Part shown: piece after piece, positions 1-5,807 of the stretch
Layout: every line of letters begins with the position of its first letter
Position numbering within the stretch: the first letter of the stretch is position 1
Assembly: GCA_017964345.1 (NCBI GenBank)
Contig: JAGCSD010000048.1
Coordinates: 1 to 9,182, forward strand
Reading direction: 5' to 3'
DNA: 9,182 bases
DNA from: Clostridia bacterium
GTDB taxonomy: Bacteria > Bacillota > Clostridia > Christensenellales > QALW01
Made by a program: the position numbers and the translations under genes
The notes under the pieces: model-generated
What the model saw: only the letters and a program-made list of their open reading frames with translations
Told to the model about the DNA's origin: nothing
The model's database searches: none

Positions 1-1
1 C

Positions 2-73
2 GGCGATTTCAACAGCGACGGCTCCGTGGACGGCGCTGACCGCGTGCTTCTCTCCCGATATTTGGCGGACTGG
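2..73 (+). repeat. Dockerin F-hand repeat 1
   Basis: First calcium-binding repeat. The loop reads D-F-N-S-D-G-S-V-D-G-A-D, with acidic or amide ligands at loop positions 1, 3, 5, 9 and 12 and the canonical glycine at position 6. Loop positions 10-11, which often set cohesin specificity in this family, are G-A. Confidence 0.88.
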
Positions 74-208
74 GACATTGACCTGTCCGGATTGAATTTT
101 GACGCCGCGGATGTCAACAAAGACGACCGCGTTGACGCCGTCGACCGCGCAATCCTCGCCCGCTATTTGGCCAAATGGGGCGGTGAATACGATACGTATT
201 TTCAGTAA
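2..208 (+). CDS. Dockerin type I domain, C-terminal end of a secreted protein (partial)
   Basis: The reading frame is open from the left edge and ends at TAA (206-208), so only the last 68 residues are visible. They form a complete type I dockerin. Two 24-residue F-hand repeats (residues 1-24 and 36-59) each carry the calcium loop D-x-N-x-D-x-x-V-D-x-x-D, followed by a helix with a conserved R-Y-L-A-x-W ending. Known role of the family: dockerins bind cohesin modules in a calcium-dependent way and anchor enzymes or other extracellular proteins to a scaffoldin or the cell surface. Dockerins commonly sit at the extreme C-terminus, as here. The catalytic or binding modules, signal peptide and promoter lie outside the window, so the substrate is unknown. 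The GTG at 26-28 is an internal valine codon inside the first calcium loop, not a start. The gene converges on the minus-strand operon and shares its terminator. Confidence 0.93.
   Translation, partial: GDFNSDGSVDGADRVLLSRYLADWDIDLSGLNFDAADVNKDDRVDAVDRAILARYLAKWGGEYDTYFQ
107..178 (+). repeat. Dockerin F-hand repeat 2
   Basis: Second calcium-binding repeat, a clear internal duplicate of the first (R-x-L/I-L-x-R-Y-L-A-x-W helix). The loop reads D-V-N-K-D-D-R-V-D-A-V-D. Its position 6 is Asp rather than the usual Gly, while the calcium-ligand positions are kept. Positions 10-11 are A-V, unlike the G-A of repeat 1. Confidence 0.87.
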
Positions 209-247
209 ACTATCCCCTATCCCGACGAGGCTGCTCGGTCTTTAACA

Positions 248-282
248 AACAAAGCACTTCCCATTTCGGAAGTGCTTTTGTT
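248..282. terminator. Bidirectional intrinsic terminator between convergent genes
   Basis: A perfect 11-bp stem (251-261 with 268-278) closes a 6-nt loop (262-267). Three more pairs (248-250 with 280-282) extend it across a one-base bulge at 279. The 3' arm runs into a T-rich tract on the + strand. On the minus strand the same hairpin is also followed by T-rich sequence (from the A-rich 244-253). It lies 39 nt after the dockerin stop codon and 21 nt after the YiiX-like gene's stop, which fits a shared terminator for two convergent transcripts. The remainder of 209-303 holds nothing else recognisable. Confidence 0.9.
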
Positions 283-303
283 ATCCTTTTCCTCGCGTCG
301 GCG

Positions 304-1134
304 TTAATCCCGCCAGAAACGCGCGGGATCAAAGCCGAAAATCTGCACGACTTCAAAATCCGGGTTGTCGATCAAATTCTGCACGGTCACGAACAAGCCG
401 CCGTTACAGTCGATGTCGAAGCAGGCGTTGTGGTAGGCGAACCACACCAAATGCGCGCATTGGGTGCTCCCCGGGCGCGTGCCGCTTTTGGAAAGCGCAA
501 GCAAATTATACGGAATATCCGTTAAACTCCGCGCGGCGTTTTGCGCTAACTGCGAGCGCGTATCGGCGTCCGCCTTGGTATAGCGCAGAAGAATAAAAGT
601 GGAATAACAGCGCCAGGCGTTGGCGGAAGAGATCTCGGAATCCGTCCCGATCATTGCCGCTTCCAGCGTGCGGTTGTGCCCGACCACCAGCCCCGCGTGA
701 CCGTGACGCCAGCCGAGAGAATGCGTCGACTCGCACGCGAACACGTCGCCCGCCTGATACGGAGCGAGCGAAAAACCGTAGACGGGATCGCCCGTTTCGT
801 CCGTATACAGATCCATGCCCGTCGTGATCGCCATCGGGAAACACTTGACGTCCGGCGCGCGGAAAAAATCTTCTTGGAACCGGGAAAACAAGGCGATACG
901 GTCATCGCGCTTCCAAAGATCGTCCACGGCGCTTCTGCCGAGCCCCGTTTGGAAAAACAGCGTTTTATAATCCGATTCGTCCGGCATCTCTTTTTCCAGA
1001 ATACGCGTCAGATCCTCCCGCTCGTACGCGGGGCGGAACGGTATCGCCGCGTGGAAGCGGACGGAGGCAAATACCGCGGTCAGGATCAATACCGCGGACA
1101 GACACAGGCACAGAAGCGCCAACCGCCTTTTCAT
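304..1134 (-). CDS. Exported permuted NlpC/P60 (YiiX/YebB-like) cysteine hydrolase
   Basis: A 276-residue protein. The N-terminus has a K-R-R start and a hydrophobic segment at about residues 5-24, fitting a signal peptide or membrane anchor, so the domain probably acts outside the membrane. G129-D130, then H144-G-H146-A-G-L-V-V-G and L158-E159-A, then C226-A-H-L-V-W-F-A-Y follow in that order. Histidine before cysteine is the hallmark of circularly permuted NlpC/P60 (papain-like) enzymes such as YiiX. The later D-I-D-C-N-G-G-L-F-V-T stretch (240-250) also resembles Firmicute members. I infer Cys226 as nucleophile and His146 as its partner. Known activities in this superfamily are amidase, peptidase or acyl-hydrolase reactions; the substrate here is unknown. 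No lipobox is placed plausibly after the hydrophobic segment. The ATG overlaps the aspartokinase stop as ATGA, and the nearest GGAG is 13 nt upstream, so translation is probably coupled. It is the last gene before the terminator. Confidence 0.8.
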   Translation of the reverse strand: MKRRLALLCLCLSAVLILTAVFASVRFHAAIPFRPAYEREDLTRILEKEMPDESDYKTLFFQTGLGRSAVDDLWKRDDRIALFSRFQEDFFRAPDVKCFPMAITTGMDLYTDETGDPVYGFSLAPYQAGDVFACESTHSLGWRHGHAGLVVGHNRTLEAAMIGTDSEISSANAWRCYSTFILLRYTKADADTRSQLAQNAARSLTDIPYNLLALSKSGTRPGSTQCAHLVWFAYHNACFDIDCNGGLFVTVQNLIDNPDFEVVQIFGFDPARFWRD

Positions 1135-2450
1135 GCCGAGAAGAACGCTCCATAGATGGCGGAAATACTTCTTTCCAGGTTTTCCTCGTCCACACCGACG
1201 ATAATGCTGATCTCGCTGGAGCCCTGATCGATAGTGCGAATATTGATATGCGCCTGCGCGAGCGCCGCGAACAGCTTGGCGGCGGTACCGACAGAACGCG
1301 CCATACCGCGCCCGACCACGGCGAGCAGCGCCACGTTCGGAATGAAATCCATCGTTTCGGGCTGTAATTCTTCCTGAATACTGTTCATCACGCTTTCAAG
1401 CTTGCCGCGGATCGCTTTTTCCGCAATCACCACCGACATGGTGTCCACTCCGCTGGGCAGATGCTCAAACAGGATATTGTGGCGTTCGAAAATCTCCAAA
1501 AACCGTCTGCCGATACCCAATTCGTTATTCATGCGGCTTTTTTCAATGGTGATTACGCAATAACCCTTATGTCCCGCGATACCGGTGATCGTATCGCCCT
1601 TGGCAGGTGCGCCGTTTAAGTGGCTGACGATCATCGTACCGGGATCGTCCGGCTCGTTGGTGTTGCGGATGTTGATCGGGATCCCGCTTATCTGCACGGG
1701 AAAGACCGCGTCCTGGTGCAGGACCGCGGCGCCCATATAGGAAAGCTCCCGCAATTCCTTATAGGTAATGGTGCGGATCGTCTTGGCGTTTTCCACGATG
1801 CGGGGATCGGCGACTTTGAAGCCGGATACGTCGGTCCAGTTCTCATAGATCGAAACAGACGCGGCGCGGGCAACCAGCGAACCGGTGATATCGCTTCCCC
1901 CGCGGGAAAACGTCTGAATACTTCCGTCCGGACGGGAACCGTAAAAGCCGGGGATCACCGCGTGCCCGATCTTCGCAAGCTTTTTGCTCATTACATGGTT
2001 GGTTTTTTCGGCATCCAGCACACCTTCCACCGTAAAGAAGACGACCTCCGCCGCGTCCACGAACTCAAAGCCCAAAAACTCCGCCAGAAGCAGGCCGTTT
2101 AAGTATTCGCCGCGCGAGGCGGTATATTCGATCGTGGCGCCGGCGTCCACGCGCTCGCGGATGACGCCGATCTCGCTGATGATATCCGTTTTCAGATTCA
2201 GACTGCTGCGGATATCCTCATACCGGGCGCGGATCTTGTCAAACACCTCGCCCGTGTCCTGCCCGGCGCACGCCAGCGCATAGGACTTATACAAGAGGTC
2301 CGTGACTTTTTCATCGTTTTTATCCCGCTTGCCGGGCGCGGACGGCACCACGAAGCGAATGGCGGGATCGCGCTTGACGATCTGCGCTACCTTTTGAAAC
2401 TGCGCGGCGTCCGCGAGCGAACTGCCGCCGAATTTGGCTACCTTTGCCAT
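1131..2450 (-). CDS. lysC: Aspartate kinase, monofunctional, with two C-terminal ACT domains
   Basis: Phosphorylates L-aspartate with ATP to 4-phospho-L-aspartate (EC 2.7.2.4), the first committed cytosolic step toward lysine/DAP, threonine and methionine. The protein is 439 residues. K6-F-G-G-S-S11 is the N-terminal kinase signature. S182-R-G-G-S-D-I-T-G190 and W205-T-D-V-S-G210 mark the rest of the amino-acid kinase domain (about 1-280). Two ACT domains follow at about 294-370 and 373-436, the expected allosteric feedback sites; which end product inhibits cannot be read from the sequence. No homoserine dehydrogenase is fused. The frame extends 11 codons further upstream, but the ATG at 2448-2450 is chosen because AGGAGG lies 10 nt before it and K-F-G-G-S-S then falls near the N-terminus as usual. 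It starts 14 nt after the DUF1015 stop and overlaps the next gene by 4 nt. The symbol lysC is by family only; several aspartokinase paralogues can exist in one genome. Confidence 0.95.
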   Translation of the reverse strand: MAKVAKFGGSSLADAAQFQKVAQIVKRDPAIRFVVPSAPGKRDKNDEKVTDLLYKSYALACAGQDTGEVFDKIRARYEDIRSSLNLKTDIISEIGVIRERVDAGATIEYTASRGEYLNGLLLAEFLGFEFVDAAEVVFFTVEGVLDAEKTNHVMSKKLAKIGHAVIPGFYGSRPDGSIQTFSRGGSDITGSLVARAASVSIYENWTDVSGFKVADPRIVENAKTIRTITYKELRELSYMGAAVLHQDAVFPVQISGIPINIRNTNEPDDPGTMIVSHLNGAPAKGDTITGIAGHKGYCVITIEKSRMNNELGIGRRFLEIFERHNILFEHLPSGVDTMSVVIAEKAIRGKLESVMNSIQEELQPETMDFIPNVALLAVVGRGMARSVGTAAKLFAALAQAHINIRTIDQGSSEISIIVGVDEENLERSISAIYGAFFSA

Positions 2451-2460
2451 AAAAAGATTT

Positions 2461-2466
2461 CCTCCT
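2461..2466 (-). promoter_or_regulatory. Ribosome binding site of aspartate kinase
   Basis: AGGAGG on the minus strand, 10 nt before the ATG at 2450. It overlaps the TAG stop of the DUF1015 gene and decides the start over an in-frame ATG 33 nt upstream, which would begin inside the DUF1015 gene. Confidence 0.85.
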
Positions 2467-3670
2467 ATCGGATCTTTCTGCATTCTAAATAATACCGTTT
2501 GTCAATGCCCAGCCCCATGGAAAACGTCTTGCGCGGAAGCGCGCCGTGTGCGAGCACCGCCGGGAACAGATCGCTCTTGTTCATGCCGGGGATCAAAAAT
2601 CCCACGGTGTTCTCCCTTTGCGCGTGTGCGCGCACGGTGTCTTCTTCATGCACATAGTCGATCTCGCCCGATTGCTCTAAAAACGCGTCGAGCAATGCCT
2701 GCAGGGTCCCGACCGGCAGCTCGTGCGTCTGTTTCAGGCAAATCGTCTGTTCGGTTTTGCCGCGCAGCACGGTGATGTTCTGCCCGTCCGCCGCCTCATG
2801 CGCCCGCAGAAACGCGAGGAGCGCGTCCGTGTCCGCGCGGTAAACCACGCGGTGGATCGGCTCAAAGGCAAGAGACGGATCGTGCAGATTGACGACTTCG
2901 CAGAGCGCGAAACGCGCCGGATGGTTTTCTCTCTCGGCAGGCGAAAGCGTACGCTTGATTTCCTCCCAGCATCGCTTGGCAGTCGCAAGCGAGTGGTTGC
3001 CGTCCCCCACCGCCAAGAGGATCTGATTCTCTTTTGTGCCGCAGACAGCGGCTTCTAAGCGGTCAAGCGCCTCGTCGGCATCGCTTTCTGACAGCCGCCA
3101 ACCGCGCACGTGTCCGCCGGAAAGCATCAGGTCGGTGTCGTACAGCGGCGTTTTTCGCGCGTGCGCCAGCGGCGCGAAAACCGTGTCCCGCGGATCATTG
3201 GTCAATAGCATTATATGAGGCAATTCCAACGGCGCATGCCTGCGAATGGCAACGCGCGCGGGAAGCCGGGACTCGATCGTTCCTTCCGTAGGGCGGATCA
3301 GCGACCGCGTTTTAGGTGAAAAGTCATAGGCTTCCAAGTCGCACACGCCGACGAGGCCCCGACGGATCGCCCCGGAAGCAAGTGTACGCTCGACGTAAAT
3401 CAGACAGTTTGTTTCTTCACGAAGCACGCCGTCCGCTAAATACGCCTGCATCGTGCGGTTGATTTGTTCCGTGCGTACGGCGTCGTCCTGCCCCAAATAA
3501 ATCTCCGGGAAAATCAGATGCAGAGCGGAAGGTTTGTTTCGGGCAATTTCCTCCGCCTTTTGCCAGTACGCGGGATCGCCCGTGAACTGGTCGCACGCCA
3601 CGCACGCAAACGCGCGCAGATCGGTCCCCTCGCGGGGCAAAAGGATATTCGCTTTTTGAAAAACGCTCAT
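2465..3670 (-). CDS. DUF1015 family protein (COG4198-like), function unknown
   Basis: A 401-residue, probably cytosolic protein with no signal peptide or membrane segment. It matches the DUF1015 family by several features: an N-terminal region with D27-Q-F-T and F54-P-E-I-Y; the conserved I125-R-P-T-E-G-T-I-E-S-R stretch; G222-D-G-N-H-S-L-A-T-A-K232; F269-E-P-I-H-R274; and a C-terminal P379-R-K-T-F ending. The family's biochemical role is not established. Other DUF1015 proteins usually carry D-G-H-H-R where this one has D-G-N-H-S, a variant I associate with clostridial members. That motif recalls the D-G-H-H-R of ParB-fold serine kinases, a resemblance I mention only as inference. The frame is open 98 codons further upstream, but that part lies over the preceding gene. 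The ATG at 3668-3670 has GGAGG 7 nt upstream and overlaps the preceding stop as ATGA. Position between a PLP enzyme and aspartokinase suggests a link to amino-acid metabolism. Confidence 0.88.
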   Translation of the reverse strand: MSVFQKANILLPREGTDLRAFACVACDQFTGDPAYWQKAEEIARNKPSALHLIFPEIYLGQDDAVRTEQINRTMQAYLADGVLREETNCLIYVERTLASGAIRRGLVGVCDLEAYDFSPKTRSLIRPTEGTIESRLPARVAIRRHAPLELPHIMLLTNDPRDTVFAPLAHARKTPLYDTDLMLSGGHVRGWRLSESDADEALDRLEAAVCGTKENQILLAVGDGNHSLATAKRCWEEIKRTLSPAERENHPARFALCEVVNLHDPSLAFEPIHRVVYRADTDALLAFLRAHEAADGQNITVLRGKTEQTICLKQTHELPVGTLQALLDAFLEQSGEIDYVHEEDTVRAHAQRENTVGFLIPGMNKSDLFPAVLAHGALPRKTFSMGLGIDKRYYLECRKIR

Positions 3671-4926
3671 GATGTTTCCTCCATTCGCGCTAAGGCGCAG
3701 AGAATCGCCGCTTTGACCTGCGCGTACACCAGCCCGCCCTGCATAAACAAAATATACGGTTCCCGGATCGGCGCGTCGCCGGACAGCTCGATGGACGAGC
3801 CTTGTATAAACGTGCCTGCCGCCATAATGACCTCGTCGGCATAGCCCGGCATCGGCGCCGGGACCGGCGTAACAAACGAATCCACCGGGGATACTGCCTG
3901 GATCTGCCGACATAATTCCGTCAGTTTTTCCTTGCTGCCGAGCCGGACCGACTGGATGATGCACCCGCGCGCCTCGTTTTGCTTAGGCGAGGGGACAAAG
4001 CCGGCGTCTTCCAGCATAGCGGAAGCGAACACGGCGCCCTTGAGCGCCTGCGCCACCGCTTGCGGCGCGAGGAACAGCCCTTGATAAAACGGCAGATAGC
4101 CGGCGGCATAGCTTCCGACCTCCGCGCCGATCCCCGGCGCGGTCATACGGTAGGCAATGCGGTCAACAAGGTCCTCTCTGCCGGCGATATACGCGCCGGT
4201 GGGCGCCAGTCCGCCGCCTGCGTTCTTGATTAGTGAGCCGACGATCAAATCCGCGCCCGCTTCGATCGGCTCGCTTGTTTCGACAAATTCCCCGTAGCAA
4301 TTATCCACAAACACGATCGCCCGCGGGTTTTCGTTGTGCACGATCTGCGCGGCGCGCGCAATCTCTTTCATGGTCAGGCTCGGGCGATCCTGATATCCGC
4401 GCGAACGTTGGAGCATGACGATATCCGCATCCTTCGCGGCGCTTACCAGCGCGGCAAAATCGATCTTCCTGTTTTTGAGCGGCAATTCGCTGTATCGCGC
4501 GCCCGTTTCTTTCAAAGAAAACGGCGCGTCAACGGTAAAACCCAAAATACTTTCCATGGTATCGTATGGCGTGCCGGACGCTGATAAAATGCGCGTGCCG
4601 CGCCTCGTCACGCCCTGAAGCGCCAGTGCCAGCGCGTGCGTGCCCGACGCGATGGACGGGCGAACGAGAGCTTTTTGCGCCTTAAACACGCGGGCGAACA
4701 GCTTTTCCAGCGTGTCGCGTCCCGCGTCGTCATACCCGTATCCGTAGCTCGGCGCGAAATGCGCCGGCGCTACGCGTTCTTTCCGGAAACAATCCAGCAC
4801 CCACAGTTGATTATACTCCTGCACGCGCTCGATCTGCGCAAACTGCGGGCGGCACGTTTCTTCTATTGTTTTCGCCCGCGCTTGCAGGGCGGCGGGCACG
4901 CCGTAAAGTTCCTGCCAAATATTCAT
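3667..4926 (-). CDS. Met_gamma_lyase family PLP-dependent protein ('aluminium resistance' family)
   Basis: A 419-residue fold-type I PLP enzyme related to the Cys/Met metabolism family. Visible signatures: an N-terminal Q35-x-Y-N-Q-L-W that recalls other members of this family; F61-region aromatic/glycine-rich stretch Y61-G-Y-G-Y-D-D; S94-G-T-H-A-L-A for cofactor phosphate contact; F206-V-D-N-C-Y-G-E-F, with D208 expected to contact the pyridine nitrogen; and S231-L-I-K-N-A-G-G-G, with K234 the expected Schiff-base lysine. The length fits the family. Members are annotated as methionine gamma-lyase or aluminium resistance protein, but neither role is proven here; a C-S or related lyase acting on a sulfur amino acid is the safest inference. 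The frame runs 29 codons further upstream into miaA. I chose the ATG at 4924-4926 because GGAG sits 5 nt before it and it forms an ATGA overlap with the miaA stop. It overlaps the DUF1015 start by 4 nt downstream. Confidence 0.9.
   Translation of the reverse strand: MNIWQELYGVPAALQARAKTIEETCRPQFAQIERVQEYNQLWVLDCFRKERVAPAHFAPSYGYGYDDAGRDTLEKLFARVFKAQKALVRPSIASGTHALALALQGVTRRGTRILSASGTPYDTMESILGFTVDAPFSLKETGARYSELPLKNRKIDFAALVSAAKDADIVMLQRSRGYQDRPSLTMKEIARAAQIVHNENPRAIVFVDNCYGEFVETSEPIEAGADLIVGSLIKNAGGGLAPTGAYIAGREDLVDRIAYRMTAPGIGAEVGSYAAGYLPFYQGLFLAPQAVAQALKGAVFASAMLEDAGFVPSPKQNEARGCIIQSVRLGSKEKLTELCRQIQAVSPVDSFVTPVPAPMPGYADEVIMAAGTFIQGSSIELSGDAPIREPYILFMQGGLVYAQVKAAILCALARMEETS
3678..3682 (-). 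promoter_or_regulatory. Ribosome binding site of the DUF1015 gene
   Basis: GGAGG on the minus strand, 7 nt before the ATG at 3670 and lying inside the last codons of the upstream PLP-enzyme gene. It supports the 401-residue product instead of a 499-residue reading. Confidence 0.82.
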
Positions 4927-5807
4927 ATTCTCTCCAACGTCTTCAGAATGATCCGGATACGTGTTTCCGTATCCCACGCGGCGATCCGCACCGCCTGCTC
5001 GCTTTTCATCCATGTGATCTGCCGCTTGGCATAGCGGCGGGATTCCCGCTTGATCGCCTCACGCGCTTCTTCAAGCGACGCGCGTCCCTCCAGTACGTCG
5101 ATCAGCTGACGGCATCCGATCGCCTTATAGCACTGCGCCTCTTCGCTCACGCCCTTTTGCCGCAGCGCGCGGATCTCGTCAAACAGTCCGCGCGCGAACA
5201 TCTCGTCCACGCGGCGATCGATCTTTTCATACAACTCCGCGCGATCGGGGCAAAGGCAGAACAGTGAAAACGCGAATTCCGTGTTTTTTTCTCTCTCCCG
5301 CGCGGGCAGGCGCCCGTTTAAGAGAAGCACCTCGTTATAGCGCAAAAGCCGTTTGCGGTCGTTGACCGAAACCGTTATGCGCGCGTCTTGTTTCAGCAAA
5401 CGCGCCAGCAGTTCTTCATTGCTGAGCGGCGCGAGCTTCTCCCGCACCGCGGGATCGGACTCCGCGCCGAAAGACGGTTCATAGATCAAATAACGGATAT
5501 ACATTCCCGTGCCGCCCACCACGATCGGCGTTTTCCCGCGGGAGAAAATATCCCGTATCGTTCGGAGTGCCTCCTCGCGCCAATCCGCGACGGTAAAACG
5601 CGCGTCGTGCGGCAGAAAGCCGATCAAATGATGCGGTATGCCCTTTTTTTCCTCTTCCGTCGGCTGTGCCGTGGCGATGGGCAGGTCGCGGTAGATCTGC
5701 ATGGAATCCGCCGAAACGATCTCGCCGTTTTGTATCTCGGCAAGCGCCGTGCCGAGCTTTGTTTTGCCCGATGCCGTGGGACCTGCCAAAACGATCACGC
5801 GCTTCAC
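4923..5807 (-). CDS. miaA: tRNA dimethylallyltransferase MiaA
   Basis: Transfers a dimethylallyl group from DMAPP to N6 of A37 in tRNAs that read UNN codons (EC 2.5.1.75), giving i6A37, the substrate MiaB can later methylthiolate. The 294-residue length is near the family norm of about 300. The P-loop G9-P-T-A-S-G-K-T16 is followed by D35-S-M-Q-I-Y-R and A45-T-A-Q-P-T. Then come G98-G-T-G-M-Y-I-R, N149-D-x-x-R-L-L-R, Q225-C-Y-K-A-I-G-C-R, and the C-terminal Y259-A-K-R-Q-I-T-W-M-K, all conserved MiaA segments. The start is GTG (5805-5807), overlapping the mutL stop as GTGA. An in-frame stop lies a little upstream, so no longer product is possible, and the P-loop position fits this start. The only good Shine-Dalgarno is 17 nt away, suggesting reinitiation after mutL. 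The stop overlaps the next gene by 4 nt. Confidence 0.97.
   Translation of the reverse strand: MKRVIVLAGPTASGKTKLGTALAEIQNGEIVSADSMQIYRDLPIATAQPTEEEKKGIPHHLIGFLPHDARFTVADWREEALRTIRDIFSRGKTPIVVGGTGMYIRYLIYEPSFGAESDPAVREKLAPLSNEELLARLLKQDARITVSVNDRKRLLRYNEVLLLNGRLPAREREKNTEFAFSLFCLCPDRAELYEKIDRRVDEMFARGLFDEIRALRQKGVSEEAQCYKAIGCRQLIDVLEGRASLEEAREAIKRESRRYAKRQITWMKSEQAVRIAAWDTETRIRIILKTLERI
4930..4935 (-). promoter_or_regulatory. Ribosome binding site of the Met_gamma_lyase family gene
   Basis: GGAGAG on the minus strand immediately before the ATG at 4926 (the GGAG core is 5 nt away). It lies in the last codons of miaA and supports the shorter 419-residue product. Confidence 0.7.

Noticed and set aside
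3152..3180. Perfect 9-bp inverted repeat with an 11-nt loop
   Set aside because: It is inside the DUF1015 coding sequence, and in the sense direction the hairpin is followed by A residues rather than U residues, so it is not a terminator; no regulatory context is visible.
3671..3964. N-terminal 98-codon extension of the DUF1015 frame
   Set aside because: It lies over the end of the PLP-enzyme gene in another frame, reads as low-complexity Arg/Gly-rich sequence, and the ATG at 3670 has a good Shine-Dalgarno and a family-typical N-terminus.
4927..5013. 29-codon upstream extension of the Met_gamma_lyase family gene
   Set aside because: It lies within miaA in another frame, and the ATG at 4926 has a close Shine-Dalgarno and the usual family N-terminus.
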